Positions 1 to 9,775 are shown, numbered from the stretch's first letter. The stretch: 64,000 bases of DNA from Diploptera punctata (GCA_030220185.1 JASPKZ010007797.1:1966001-2030000); one strand, 5' to 3'. Notes: generated by a model not told the origin, from the letters alone. A program made the numbers and translations.

Positions 1-285
1 AACTAAAGAGGTAAATTTATGAAAATAACATTAAATGGTTAACCTTACCGTAGCCTATACACGCGTTTAAACACAAAAGTTGGTTTTGAAAGTACGATAA
101 AAATATAAGAATAATCACTTACACAACCGACAATAAATTGAATGACATAATTTCAAAATAGGACAAGATAAAGGAGGTATAGAATATATGATTATAAAGT
201 TGGTAGATGCATTTGGGGTAGGGGCTGAAGATAAATTTTATTAAACAGAATGTATTGCAATCGGAGGAAATTCAAAAGACCTTCA
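1..285. other. No gene seen; AT-rich flank
   Basis: I see no coding signal. The last part of this stretch may be the degraded upstream reverse-transcriptase region of the LINE that becomes readable near position 286. Confidence 0.4.
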
Positions 286-605
286 AATAAATAATATGGT
301 AATTAAGCGTGTTGAAGAATTTAAATATCTTGGATCTATAATAGATAGATCTGGTAGGCCTACTTTTAGAAGATATATTATTAACAGACTAAATTGTGCA
401 AGGAAGGCGATTAGATCCCTGAATGGTCTTTTATGGAATAGAAATTTGACCAGAAAAAAAAAAGAGATTGTACAGACAGTAATAGAAAGTATACTTACAT
501 ATAGATCAGAAAGCTGGACAATAAATGAAAGGATGCAGAAAAGAATCTTGGCGACAGAAATGGATGGATTACGGAGAAGTATGAGAATATCCAGGCTACA
601 ATATA
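286..605 (+). pseudogene. Non-LTR retrotransposon RT C-terminal fragment (first half)
   Basis: The frame from 296 reads VEEFKYLGSIIDRSG, then a conserved SILTYRSESWTI block and an ATEMDGLRRSMRISR block. These are the thumb and connection of LINE-type endonuclease/reverse transcriptases, which normally read EFKYLGS, LTYGSETWT and ATEMDFLRR. There is no catalytic YADD, so this is a 5'-truncated piece. Reading stops exactly where a pogo-type inverted repeat begins at 606. The matching C-terminal tail resumes at 1580, so the two pieces were one element before the DNA transposon inserted. Confidence 0.75.
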
Positions 606-1579
606 CAGTAAAACTTGCTCAAAGCGGAATCGGATGGGACCAATTTTTTCCCCACATTAAACAAAATTCCACATTATAAAAAAACTAAAACTTATTAATA
701 ATCTTAGAACGTCTTTTTCATACCTTGGATTAATTGTAGTTCCGCTGCCGTTGAAAAGTGAAGTACAGTATGTATGAGCGACTTAGACAATAACTCTAGA
801 AAAAACAGTCCCGTTTCGTCAGCTTTAAAAATATTTCTTAGGCGCGTATCCTGAAATTAAAGTATGCAGTTTCGGTTTCCGCTCACTAACTACACATTCG
901 TCCACATCCTTTGATTTCCCGCAAATTTCATTCCATAATGCATTGTGTCGTCTTTTAAAACTGTCCAGCAAACCTAAAGATGCCTTGAAATCGTTATTCC
1001 CTAGAGATTTAGCAGCAGCTAGAGCTTGATTTCGAGCATCGGTCCGGAAATTTGGAGATTTATCTTCAATTACTCACTTTTTTCGTTTAATGACAATGAT
1101 GCATATGTTTTAGCCATCTTTATTTCGTAAATTCAGAACGCTACCTGTGAAAGATCGGTCTCCGAACTTATTTAAGGTTTTACAGTGCAATGGTTATTTG
1201 TAAGACAGGCATCTGTATTTCACCCGGAGGCAGGATTCATTCCTTTTTTTTTTTTTTTTTTTTTTTTGCCTAGCGGGAATTCAATGAAGTGAAACGGCGC
1301 TTTATATATATTTTTTCATGAATTATGTAGAAATATCCTTCCGTTTCCGCGTTGGACAGATTCCGTTTTATGCAAAATAAATACACGTCAAATTACTTTT
1401 ATTTCGCCGCTCATCCTAAAATCAGGAATAAAGTAGGAATTAAACTTCTCTCAAAAAACAGGTAAAACACGAAGAATCTTATTCTTCTGAAAGTACAAAC
1501 TAATAATGGTAGCAATAAATTTGTTCACATTTGACAGATTTCCGCATTATTCAAGTTCCGGATTAAACAAGTTTTACTA
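606..1579 (-). mobile_element. pogo/Tigger-like DNA transposon, internally deleted
   Basis: The left end is CAGTAAAACTTGCTC and the right end, read on the minus strand, is TAGTAAAACTTGTTTAA. Such CAGTAAAAC termini are typical of pogo/Tigger elements. TA precedes the left end; the right flank is TT, so the TA duplication is decayed. The minus strand encodes a transposase relic at about 795-1062. A 23-T tract lies at 1246-1268. At under 1 kb it is much shorter than an autonomous copy, which is usually 2 kb or more. Confidence 0.7.
795..1062 (-). pseudogene. Tigger-type transposase relic (CENP-B HTH to first DDE aspartate)
   Basis: The minus strand reads ARNQALAAAKSLGN, then FKASLGLLDSFKRRHN and GYAPKKYF. 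After a one-base frameshift it continues KADETGLFF. In Tigger/jerky transposases the second block is the CENP-B-type helix-turn-helix, and NADETGLFF contains the first catalytic aspartate. The remaining DDE domain is missing, so the copy is dead. Confidence 0.75.
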
Positions 1580-1866
1580 TTAGAAATACATGTATCAGGC
1601 AAAAAATGGATGCACAAGAAACTGTTATCGATAGGAAACAAAGAGAGCTTTACAGTGTTATGGACATGTACAACGGATGTCGGAAGAACAGTGGCCTAAA
1701 CAGGTGTTAGATTGAATGGTACCAGGCGGAAGGAAGAGGGGAGAAGTAGAAGAATATGGTATGAGGGAATATATGATGCCATGGTGAACAGGAGTATGGA
1801 AGAATGACATCTCTGGAAAGCAGGAATTAAGGACAAACTGCTGTAAAGTGGAAAGTCTGTATTAAG
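1580..1866 (+). pseudogene. Non-LTR retrotransposon C-terminal tail (second half)
   Basis: Translations across frameshifts give CYGHVQRMSEEQWPKQVL, then GGRKRGRSRRIWYEGI and HLWKAGIKDKLL. This matches the common LINE C-terminus with GHV-RM, RW-K-VL and GRRKRGRPR blocks. It is the downstream half of the copy beginning near 286, split by the pogo-like insertion. It ends in a TAAGTAAGTAA tail. Confidence 0.7.
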
Positions 1867-2036
1867 TAAGTAATTTCAAACAAATGAGACATAATGAGAC
1901 ATAGACCTATATAAAACAAATGTGTAAAAACTAAAATGTAAAAAGTAATCAATAGATTGGTGTTTATGAAAATCCACGATGTTTATTTACTAAATAAAAT
2001 AAAATGCATGGGTTTGAATTATATTTGCAGAACAAT

Positions 2037-2515
2037 ATCATCATCATCATCATCATAGTACATTCACGAATTTAGGCCATTTGTTGACCTGTTTCGGCCT
2101 CAAGAGAAACACCATCCAAAAGTCTTTTGAGTGGACGTCCTGGTCTTCTTCTTCCTGCAGGTTGATATCTTAACATTTGTTTGGGAATTCTGTGATCTTC
2201 CATTTGATGAACATGTTGCATCCATCTTGACTTATAATTAGAAATTTTGTTTTCTAAAGGTTCCATGTGTAATTCTTCTAAGATGTCTTAATTTTTTTTT
2301 GTGATCTAGTAGTGTGTATCCTGCAGTCCTCCGAAGGTATCTCATTTCAGCAGATCTAAGTCTCAGTATATCCTTCTGTTTCAACGTCCATACTTCGCTA
2401 CCATACAAAAGAGTTGGAAGAACCAGTGTTTTATACACTTTTAATCTTGAATGCTTTTGGACTAACTGTGGCTTTAAGATAAATTCTATTAACCCTAAAA
2501 TTCTTTAAAATTTAG
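2037..2515 (-). mobile_element. GAT-tailed LINE 3' end (family B)
   Basis: The minus strand reads LVLPTLLYGSEVWTLKQKD, then SAEMRYLRRTAGYTLLDHKKK and, after a frameshift, WMQHVHQMEDHRIPKQML and GRRRPGRPLKRLLDG. These are C-terminal blocks of a LINE reverse transcriptase. The copy ends in an (ATC)n tract at about 2037-2056, equivalent to (GAT)n at the LINE 3' end, a tail shared with several other copies in this window. It is 5' truncated. Confidence 0.8.
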
Positions 2516-2679
2516 ATATTTTTGCATTTACATCCTTTTCTTCCTCATATGAGATATGTAAAATTATTCAGAACAATAAGACATTCCAATACGAGATTAA
2601 ACGAATATTTTAAATAGATAATGATGATAAAATCAAGCTTTTCCAAACATGTAACATGATGAATAATGGTGTAGCCCAT

Positions 2680-2746
2680 TGTTAAGCCATAACCTCTCCC
2701 TTATCAGGAGTTAGTAGAGCAAGTTCATTTTAGTTACCTTATTTCT
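2680..2746 (-). repeat. SINE family D, left fragment
   Basis: The sequence CCATAACCTCTCCCTTATC and the following GTTACCTTATTTCT also occur near 15840, 48290 and 56140. The element stops at 2746 where a Penelope-like foldback is inserted and resumes at 4570. The 13-bp word TTACCTTATTTCT is present on both sides as a target duplication (2734-2746 and 4570-4582). Confidence 0.75.
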
Positions 2747-2804
2747 AAATTAATATAAAATTATAGAATATTCACCTGAAAGGTCCGTCTCCTCAACTTA
2801 ATTA

Positions 2805-3967
2805 TCATTTAACTGTAGCGCTTTCGGGACTTGTCCCATCATCGGCAGGATTCAAAACTGGTGTTTCACTGAAGATCTGGTAGAGGGGGTTGCATGTATT
2901 TGGTTCGTTTTCGTTTATCAGGCTGTCGTTGTGAGCTGCTTTCATGATTTCCATCTCTTCGAGTACGTTTATCTTCGCTGGATTATTTTCTCTGTGCATT
3001 ACTGTTAGGGTGTTTTCAATATTTAACATGCGATGTCCTTCATGGATAACGTGTTTTGCATAGCTTGATTTACCTTCTGCGTGAATGAAGTCTCGAAAAT
3101 GTTCTTTGAATCTGATGTTAAAACTCCTGTTTGTCCTTCCTATATAAAATTTGTTGCAGTCCTTGCATGTCAGTTTATAAACTCCTTTGCTGTTGAAAAT
3201 GTTATTTTCTTCAATGTTATTGTTTATTATGTTGTTTAATTTGTTATTGGTTCTGTATGCTATTTTTACGTTTTTATCGGCTTTCTTTAGTGCATTGGCT
3301 AATTTTGTTGTTTCTTTTCCTGTGTATGTAAGTGTTATCCATGTTTTCTTGTTGTTGTCAGATTCTTTTTCTAGTTTAGTTATGTTGGTTATGTTGTTCT
3401 TCCTTTTTTGTTTTTTACGAGCTTATCTATGAATTCTTCATTATAGCCATTGGTTTTTGCCATATACTTAATGTAGTTGAGTTCTTGGATATAATTGTCT
3501 TTGCTTAATGGGAGTTTCAACATTCTACTGACTAAGCTATTAAATGTACTAATTTTCTGTTGAAAAGGGTGTGTAGAATTTTTGTTATGGCCAGAGCATT
3601 GTTTGTGGGTTTCCGGTAGATACCGATTTCTAGTTTATTGTTGTGTAGATTTTTGGTTATAGACAAATCTAAGTAGTTTATGCTGTTGTTAACTTCTATT
3701 TCTTCGGTGAAAGTGATTTTTTCATGCATGTTGTTTAAGTCTTGTAGTATTTCTTTTTCTTTTCTGTTTTCATTTTCATATATTACTAGTACATCATCGA
3801 CATATCGTGTTATTAGTTTTATGTTGAATTTGTGTATTAGTTCAAAATGTTTATTTTCCAGTTCTTGTAGGAAGATTTCTGCCGTTATTCCAGATGTAGG
3901 ACTCCCCATCGGGATCCCGTCTTCTTGAATAAATAGTTCATTGTTAAATTGGAAGTAATTTTGCTTT
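2805..3967 (-). pseudogene. PLE reverse transcriptase plus GIY-YIG endonuclease, 5' truncated
   Basis: From 3967 downward the frame reads QNYFQFNNELFIQEDGIPMGSPTSG and then RYVDDVLVIYENE. The YVDD box is the RT catalytic motif and GIPMGSPTSG the preceding conserved block. One or two frameshifts near 3380-3530 separate it from a linker. The GIY-YIG domain follows: GVYKLTCKDCNKFYIGRT, then RFKEHFRDF and HVIHEGH. RT followed by GIY-YIG is diagnostic of Penelope-like retroelements. The RT fingers are missing because of 5' truncation. The residues upstream of 3967 in this frame come from the inverted arm and are not RT. Confidence 0.85.
2813..2848 (-). ncRNA. Hammerhead-like ribozyme motif, left arm of PLE-1
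   Basis: Read on the minus strand: CTG (stem I), CCGATGA, a T, GGGAC-AA-GTCCC (stem II), GAAA, GC-GCT (stem III with the last A), A (cleavage position), CAG (closing stem I). This fits a minimal hammerhead layout. Two departures are visible: C instead of U in CUGANGA, and one extra base before stem II. The motif overlaps the last codons of the endonuclease. Confidence 0.5.
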
Positions 3968-3968
3968 A

Positions 3969-4466
3969 TTAGCCAATGCACTAAAGAAAGCCGATAAAAA
4001 CGTAAAAATAGCATACAGAACCAATAACAAATTAAACAACATAATAAACAATAACATTGAAGAAAATAACATTTTCAACAGCAAAGGAGTTTATAAACTG
4101 ACATGCAAGGACTGCAACAAATTTTATATAGGAAGGACAAACAGGAGTTTTAACATCAGATTCAAAGAACATTTTCGAGACTTCATTCACGCAGAAGGTA
4201 AATCAAGCTATGCAAAACACGTTATCCATGAAGGACATCGCATGTTAAATATTGAAAACACCCTAACAGTAATGCACAGAGAAAATAATCCAGCGAAGAT
4301 AAACGTACTCGAAGAGATGGAAATCATGAAAGCAGCTCACAACGACAGCCTGATAAACGAAAACGAACCAAATACATGCAACCCCCTCTACCAGATCTTC
4401 AGTGAAACACCAGTTTTGAATCCTGCCGATGATGGGACAAGTCCAGAAAGCGCTACAGTTAAATGA
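3969..4466 (+). pseudogene. Duplicate GIY-YIG endonuclease end in the inverted PLE-1 arm
   Basis: The frame runs without a stop from NALKKADKNVKIAYRTNN through GVYKLTCKDCNKFYIGRT to DDGTSPESATVK and a stop. It is identical in protein to the minus-strand copy in the other arm. It lacks any RT and has no start of its own. The near-perfect identity of the arms suggests a recent insertion. Confidence 0.85.
4423..4458 (+). ncRNA. Hammerhead-like motif, right arm of PLE-1
   Basis: This is the inverted copy of the motif at 2813-2848. Here the last stem II base is A instead of C (GTCCA before GAAAG), so stem II loses its closing pair. The CTG/CAG stem I and AGC/GCU stem III remain. Confidence 0.45.
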
Positions 4467-4569
4467 TAATTAAGTTGAGGAGACGGACCTTTCAGGTGAA
4501 TATTCTATAATTTTATATTAATTTTGAATAAACCTCAACGGAACACATCATGAATCTTATAAAAGTTGA

Positions 4570-4895
4570 TTACCTTATTTCTCCAAATATGTCGTGAGTG
4601 ACATGCGGTCAACACTGTGACTCAATGAGACATCTAGCAGGCAACTAAGGTATTACGGAAGTTGTTTGCGATCGGCAAATTTTGCTCAGAGGCCTTTTTG
4701 TTCCGGCTTAAGGATCTTTTACGAGCCTGAAAATCTTCAGATTCGGGACCCACGGCTTGAAGTCCCTCCCGAAGGACTTGCTCCTTGGATTTTTGAATCC
4801 TAAAAAATCCATCGAATGCGGCCGGGTTTGAACCCGCGAACCTAGGGACCAGAGGCAAGAAGCATAACCACAAGCCCACAGCAACTGACTCATGT
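4570..4895 (-). repeat. SINE family D, right fragment with tRNA-like head
   Basis: The element resumes with CTCCAAATATGTCGTGAG and runs through GACTTGCTCCTTGGATTTTT. It ends in a tRNA-like region, read on the minus strand, with the B-box GGGTTCAAACCCG near 4827-4839. The same body is found at 17329-17605, 48255-48530 and 56115-56480. Its left part lies at 2680-2746 across the PLE-1 insertion. Confidence 0.75.
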
Positions 4896-4984
4896 AATAG
4901 ATACAATCAACAATGTGTTATCGATTATACATAAAGAGAATAACAACTTGAAAATTAATATCCTAGAAGAAATTGAAATAGGAC

Positions 4985-5350
4985 CATTAAAATAAACCAA
5001 GTCCACCGCTGTGGTCTCGAGGTAGCGTGCTGCCTTGTCACGCAGCGGGCCCGGGTTCGATCCCCGGTCGGGGCAGTTTTTCTGGGTGAGGTTTTTATCG
5101 GGGTTTTTCCTCACCTGTAAGACAAATGTCAGGAAAACTTTAAGGCTCAAGCGGTCCCCAAAATCATATGGGCATCTTCTTCCTTATCATTATCATTCTT
5201 ATCATTATCATCATCATCCTTCACCGGTGTGGAAAGCAACGGGAAGCTACCACACCTACAATTCCCTAGTAAAGCTGCAAGCATAGCATGAAAATGCTAT
5301 GATTGCAGTGAAGGACCTGCCTTCGGGCAGAATTACTATGGATGGAAAAG
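4985..5350 (+). repeat. SINE family A (tRNA-derived)
   Basis: The head CCACCGCTGTGGTCTCGAGG leads to a strong B-box, GGGTTCGATCCCC. The body has TTTTTCCTCACCTGTAAGAC, a variable (ATC)n-like tract, and an end reading CTGCCTTCGGGCAGAATTAC. Three more copies occur at 14468-14770 (+), 52985-53335 (-) and 55750-56100 (-). The head lacks a full cloverleaf and CCA, so it is a SINE and not a tRNA gene. Confidence 0.85.
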
Positions 5351-5451
5351 AAACCAAGTAGTCCTACATACACTCACTTAATGAGAACACACCCAGAAAC
5401 CTGAAACCTCTATAAAAATGTAACCAGCAACAGTTATTACTGTTTTACAAG

Positions 5452-5487
5452 CTGAAGATGGAACATATGTTCTTTCGAAAGGCCTTC
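5452..5487 (+). ncRNA. Hammerhead-like motif in a short PLE 3' fragment
   Basis: CTGAAGA, T, then a self-complementary GAACATATGTTC hairpin, GAAA, AGGCCU stem and UC. The following TTGAGGACGACTGAGATC also occurs at 25147, and a related TTGAGGA-GAC word follows the PLE-1 motif. This suggests a short PLE 3'-end fragment spanning about 5390-5560. Confidence 0.4.
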
Positions 5488-5559
5488 AGAGCATTTTATA
5501 ACATTTACCTATTTGAGGACGACTGAGATCTCAAGTGGGAATTTTATTTTTTAACTTTT

Positions 5560-5900
5560 ACAAGGAAATTACTTGTCAGGAGAGGATTTTAAAACTCTGG
5601 TTAATACTTCCTTGACCACACAAGCACATGGAGGGCTCAATGCCAGGCCCACCTCCCATACAACAAGAACATTTAAAATAAAACAGACTATCACCAACAC
5701 ATATAAAATACTAAACAAGGCGAATATGATAGGTTGATGATTATGGTCCAAATTATGTTCGGGGACTATTGTTCTTGAAGTTTGCCGCTTTTGTCTTACA
5801 AGTTAGGAAAAAATGGAATAATAATAAAACATTAAATTTTCATTGTATAAATATCGTATTAATCTTTAATCTTAAATGTATTATTTAAGAATTTTACAAT
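5560..5900. other. No gene seen
   Basis: AT-rich sequence with a short antisense open frame and no recognisable domain. I see nothing supportable here. Confidence 0.4.
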
Positions 5901-5904
5901 CACC

Positions 5905-5983
5905 GCAGGAAACTTGTTCGACCGGATCGAACCCGATCCCATTGCATACGAGGCAACGACGTTAACCCGAGACCACATTTGTC
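5905..5983 (-). repeat. tRNA-like SINE head fragment
   Basis: On the minus strand this begins GTGGTCTCGGGTTAACG and has a B-box-like GGGTTCGATCC. The opening resembles the SINE A head, but the body is absent. Confidence 0.45.
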
Positions 5984-6027
5984 ATATAAATAGGCCCTAA
6001 AGCAATTATTAGACTATTGTTATTGTT

Positions 6028-6300
6028 GGGGTACGCCGTAGTATAGTGGTTAATGCAGTGCGCTACAAACCAGTGTCCCAGAGGGTTCAGGATTTTTAAA
6101 ACGACCCAATCCTTCTGGTGGCACTATGGCCTTGGAGTCGACTCAGCCTCTCTCGCTTGTTCTGGGGGTAAAGGCGGCCGTTACGCAGGGCTGACAATCC
6201 GACTGACATCAAGTGCCGATTGTCTAAAAAAATGAGAGCCTTAACCTCGTACTACCCCAAGGGTCTCCTATGGCCTGTAGTGAGATCACTTTACATTTTT
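6028..6300 (+). repeat. SINE family B (tRNA-derived)
   Basis: The head GCCGTAGTATAGTGGTTAAT is followed by TTGGAGTCGACTCAGCC, then GTGCCGATTGTCTAAAAAAA and TACCCCAAGGGTCTCC. It ends GAGATCACTTTAC. Other copies are at 7985-8278, 12428-12620, 25225-25505, 45225-45490 and 55463-55735. A TTATTATTATT tract follows. Confidence 0.85.
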
Positions 6301-6992
6301 TTGTTATTATTATTATTATTAGGCTTATATAGGTCATAAGTAGAGCGAGGAATTTTATGAAATTTCATGTTTTAAATTATTTGTCAGAGAGCGCTGAGAC
6401 TAAGTATCTTTACATTTTATGATATGTAGAATCAAATAAGACCAACAAAAAATTTCATATTTCATAATATTTTAGCAAAATGTTCATATTTTAGTGAAAA
6501 TTTCATACTCATTCATATTTTTCAACTTTGAAATTCCGGTATTTTTTCCAATAAAAGTTCTAGGAATTCATTAAAATATTTCTTGAAATTAATGTATTTA
6601 TGTGATTTTTGACAGTGTTATGTGGTAGACAGGTGAAAATTCTTCAGAATTCCTTCTGAACAAGATAGATAGATTTTATAAAAGCAAATAATTGGACGAG
6701 GAGTCACAGAGTGACGTGTTAGATGGAGGATTTTGTCCTAAACTCGATCCCCAGACAATAACATGAGCCTAGATGAATAAGTAGAAGACCAATGTTGGAA
6801 TATTCTATAATCAGGTAGTATAGCTGTCAGCTCGTTATTGCTACCTGGAGAGCAGTCCTTACTTTGTGAACAGATTACAGCATTTAAATGTAGGAAAGAA
6901 TGCAGCTGCTAAAACTTGTAGCAGTGCTTTGTGAAATTGGTAAAGTTCATGTAGGTCTAGGTAAGGACGTCAAACTATCAAATACAGCATGA

Positions 6993-7110
6993 TACAAGTA
7001 TGTTGCCATAACATCGTGTGATGTTGAGCATAATTTTCCATCGTGCAATACAATTCTGACAGACAGGCATTATAATGTACTATCAGAAAATATAGAAAAA
7101 ACTTCTAACC
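6993..7110 (+). pseudogene. hAT transposase C-terminal dimerisation relic
   Basis: The frame reads YKYVAITSCDVEHNFPSCN and then ILTDRHYNVLSENIEK. The hAT C-terminal dimerisation domain usually shows T-SC-VERSFS followed by LTDRR-NV--EN-E. The upstream catalytic part is not recognisable because of stops and deletion. Confidence 0.7.
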
Positions 7111-7439
7111 GTGGATTACAAACAGAATTGACAATTGGATTGTTCAAAAAGCACAATTTGACCAAGACTATGGACACTATGTTAGACCCATTTAATGAAA
7201 AAGAAAAAAAAAAGATGTTAAAATAATTCTTAACGACATTTCACCATGTTTGTAGTTCAATATTAGATGTAGCCTAATTGTAATTGCAAAGAGAGTTCTG
7301 AAACAATCCCTAGAATCAATTATGGACTAATAACTTTTAACATCTTGTTTCTCCAAATATGACATACCGTAATGATTTACTTGTATTCTAAATCATCCAA
7401 TTTAATGTTATTGTTACATTTGTATCTACAGGGATTTAA

Positions 7440-7790
7440 CATGCCGTAGCCGAGTGATTAAGGCAAGAAGCCTTGGCGCAGAGCCACGGGACTTGCGCTG
7501 GTTCGAGTCTCAATGGGGGAAGAAATTTTCTCATGGTATTTCGGCCAGAATGGGATCGGTGCACACCCAGCATCGTGAGGCATTTGGGTAGCTACAATAA
7601 GTAGCGGCTCCAGATTGAGAAAATCAGCTGTAATGGCTGTGGGACTCGACATGCTGACCACATGTCACCCCTACACTGGCTGGATGATCATCTACCTCTG
7701 TGATTTTGACACATATGGTTGTGAGGCCAGCAGCCGGATAGTAGGCTAAGAGCCTTGTAGGCCTGTCGTGCCTGGAGTTTTTTATGCAAT
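7440..7790 (+). repeat. SINE family C (tRNA-Leu/Ser-like head)
   Basis: It starts GCCGTAGCCGAGTGATTAAG, with a long variable-arm-like segment and B-box GGTTCGAGTCTC. The body contains CCCAGCATCGTGAGGCATTT and TGCTGACCACATGTCACC, and the end is AGGCCTGTCGTGCCTGGAGT. Other copies or fragments are at 13565-13650, 18745-19092, 41875-42364 and 60715-60830. Confidence 0.85.
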
Positions 7791-7984
7791 GCTAAAATAA
7801 CAATAATCCAAACTATACCTGATCTAAACTTTATTAGTGCTAGATTTCATGGAAACCTGTTTGTTTTGGTTACAATGTTTTGTTTCTTGTATAGGCCTAT
7901 GTTTAGATTTCATAATTAAATATAATTCAATACATTAATTGTATTTAATATAACCTCTCAGTTTTGATTTATGAAGGTAAAGTG

Positions 7985-8278
7985 ATTCCACTACAGTCTT
8001 GGGAGGCCTTTAGGGTAGTGGTATGTTAAAGCTCCCATCTTTCTAGACAATAGGCACGAGATGTCCGCCAGATTGTCGGATCTGCCTGAAGGCCGCATTT
8101 GTGCCCAGAACATGCATCTAGTACTCACTTTCAATAAGATCTGAGTCGACCCCAGGTCCACAAAGCCACCAAAAGGTCTGATCCAGCTAAAAAATCTTGA
8201 CCATATCAAGACTCGATCCCACGACTTTCCTGTTTGTACCACGTTTCCTTATACAACTATACTATGGCGTGATCCATT
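7985..8278 (-). repeat. SINE family B, inverted copy
   Basis: It has the same blocks as the copy at 6028 in reverse order, including the CTAGACAATAGGCACGAGAT region and a terminal tRNA-like head near 8260-8278. It lies inside hAT-1. Confidence 0.8.
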
Positions 8279-8591
8279 AAAATTGTTTCAGATCATGAAT
8301 ATATTTAGACAAAATTAACGAAAAAGCAACTTACAATTGAAATACATTGAACATCTTGATTTCTTGAGCTATAAGTAAGTTCTGTTTGTCTCATTTATGT
8401 GCTGGTATGTACACTTAGGCCTATAAGTTACAGTGGGCCTATGTAGCCTATATAAATATATGTAACAAGTTTAGAAAATAGTAGCTTCATAATATTTTTG
8501 CGTCATAATTTTCATATTTTTCATATTTTGTCTTTACGATTTCATATTTTCGTATAATTTTCTTCATATAATTCCTCGCTCTAGTCATAAG

Positions 8592-8900
8592 TTTTAAGAT
8601 ATAGGCCTAAGTTAATATTGATTTGTTTAGACCTAAACATGACCTAATGCAGAAACTGAAACGCAGAAGATACAATCGGAAATAGGTAGGCCTACATATA
8701 GGGGCCTAGATTCAATACATTATGCCTATATTAATTATAATTAAATTAATTTAATATCTTAAAAAGTGTCTTAGCTACCTATTAGAAATGCTTAGTCTAT
8801 ATTGTTGTTTTTATAAAATAGGCCTATAGGCCTACTATAATTGTTTCATGAAATAGTTGCCACCGTAGTATAGGCTTATGATTAGTCTATCATAAAATCG
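8592..8900. other. AGGCCTA-rich spacer
   Basis: No coding signal. The hexamer AGGCCT recurs many times between about 8410 and 9990, for example TAGGCCTA, ATAGGCCTATAGGCCTAC and TAGGCCTAGGCCTAC. The enrichment ends at the first exon of the host gene. Confidence 0.5.
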
Positions 8901-8904
8901 GGCA

Positions 8905-9405
8905 TTATCGAACCCTTAGGATCATGGCCGCGTCTATAAACTCTCCATACAACCCTATCCTGATATGAGCTAATGTTTTTCGATAATTCCCTGTATAAAT
9001 TACTTCCCTCAAATCATGGTTAGTGTTGTTCTCCCATCTCATGCTTGGCCTACCTACTGGGCACTTTCCCTCAGGTTTCCCTACGAGTTTCCATGCCCCT
9101 CTTTCATTCCTCATTCGTGCCAAATGTCCTGATTATAGAAGTCTACGAGACTTAACTGTTCTTATTAGGCCTATATCTGGTTTCCCTAAAACATCATGTA
9201 GCTCACTGTTAATTAGTCTTCTCCATTCGCCTCTCCATTTATCTCTCTTTGGTCCAAAATTTTTTCCAAGAACTTTATTCTCAAATATTCACCATATTTT
9301 CTCCTCTCTTAAAGAAAGAGTCCAATGTTTCGCATCCATATAATATAACTGTTTTATATATTTTCAGTTTAATGCTTTTTTTAAAGAAATATGGATGAAA
9401 AAGTA
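8905..9405 (-). mobile_element. LINE family A, 3' end
   Basis: The minus strand reads MRNERGAWKLVGKPEGKCPVGR and PSMRWENNTNHDLREV, with upstream traces of NEWRGEWRRL. These are the C-terminal blocks of the family A reverse transcriptase, which ends GRPRMRWENKIKYDLREV. The frame is broken and the 5' part is missing. Confidence 0.8.
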
Positions 9406-9531
9406 ATAAGGCTATAATACAAAATAGCATGCGTTTCCAGAATTTCTTTGTGCACCTCATTCCTGTTTGTAATTATTGTTTCTATGTAGGCTATTTGAAT
9501 TCAGTCACCTAGGCCTATTTGTCATAATTCT

Positions 9532-9775
9532 AATCAGTTAGGGGCCTAACTTAATCATTAGCCTAATTCTTGTCTGCATAACATAAATGGCTTGCTTGAT
9601 CCATCCATTTTATGTCGACCCTGTTTGGGGTAAGTCAGTACCTATAAGCCTCTAATCATTTAGGGGCCTAACTTAATCATTAGCCTAATTCTTGTCTGCA
9701 TAACATAAATGGCTTGCTTGATCCATCCATTTTATGTCGACCCTGTTTGTGATAAGTCAGTACCTATAAGCCCTA
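9532..9775 (+). repeat. Two tandem 122-bp units
   Basis: The block GGGGCCTAACTTAATCATTA starts at 9541 and again at 9663, and the following about 110 bases are repeated with very few changes. Each unit includes TTTATGTCGACCCTGTTTG. A recent tandem duplication just upstream of the gene is the simplest reading. Confidence 0.85.

Larger units (their letters stand above)
2747..4569. mobile_element. Penelope-like element foldback (PLE-1) with 13-bp TSD
   Basis: Arms 2747-3303 and 3968-4524 are reverse complements, 557 bp each. The coding part of both arms gives the same protein; one difference seen is C versus A in a proline codon. The 664-bp spacer 3304-3967 carries reverse transcriptase only in the minus orientation. 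The object is therefore a 3' PLE portion on the minus strand joined head-to-head at its 5' truncation to an inverted copy of its own 3' end. The right arm has 45 extra bases (4525-4569). TTACCTTATTTCT flanks the whole, so it entered as one unit into SINE D. Confidence 0.88.
6341..8583 (+). mobile_element. hAT transposon relic with perfect 8-bp TSD (hAT-1)
   Basis: The termini are TAGAGCGAGGAATTTTATGAA on the left and, on the minus strand, TAGAGCGAGGAATTATATGAA. They are flanked by the identical octamer GTCATAAG (6333-6340 and 8584-8591); 8-bp duplications are characteristic of hAT transposons. A transposase dimerisation relic lies at 6993-7110. SINE C (7440-7790) and SINE B (7985-8278) inserted later into this copy. 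Confidence 0.85.

Noticed and set aside
3187..3432. Hydrophobic 81-codon frame
   Set aside because: It is antisense to the PLE linker and endonuclease; the hydrophobicity comes from reverse-complemented Asn/Lys codons.
2805..4466. Two independent PLE insertions in opposite orientation
   Set aside because: Arms end at the same internal base, are nearly identical, and one target duplication flanks the pair, so a single event is simpler.
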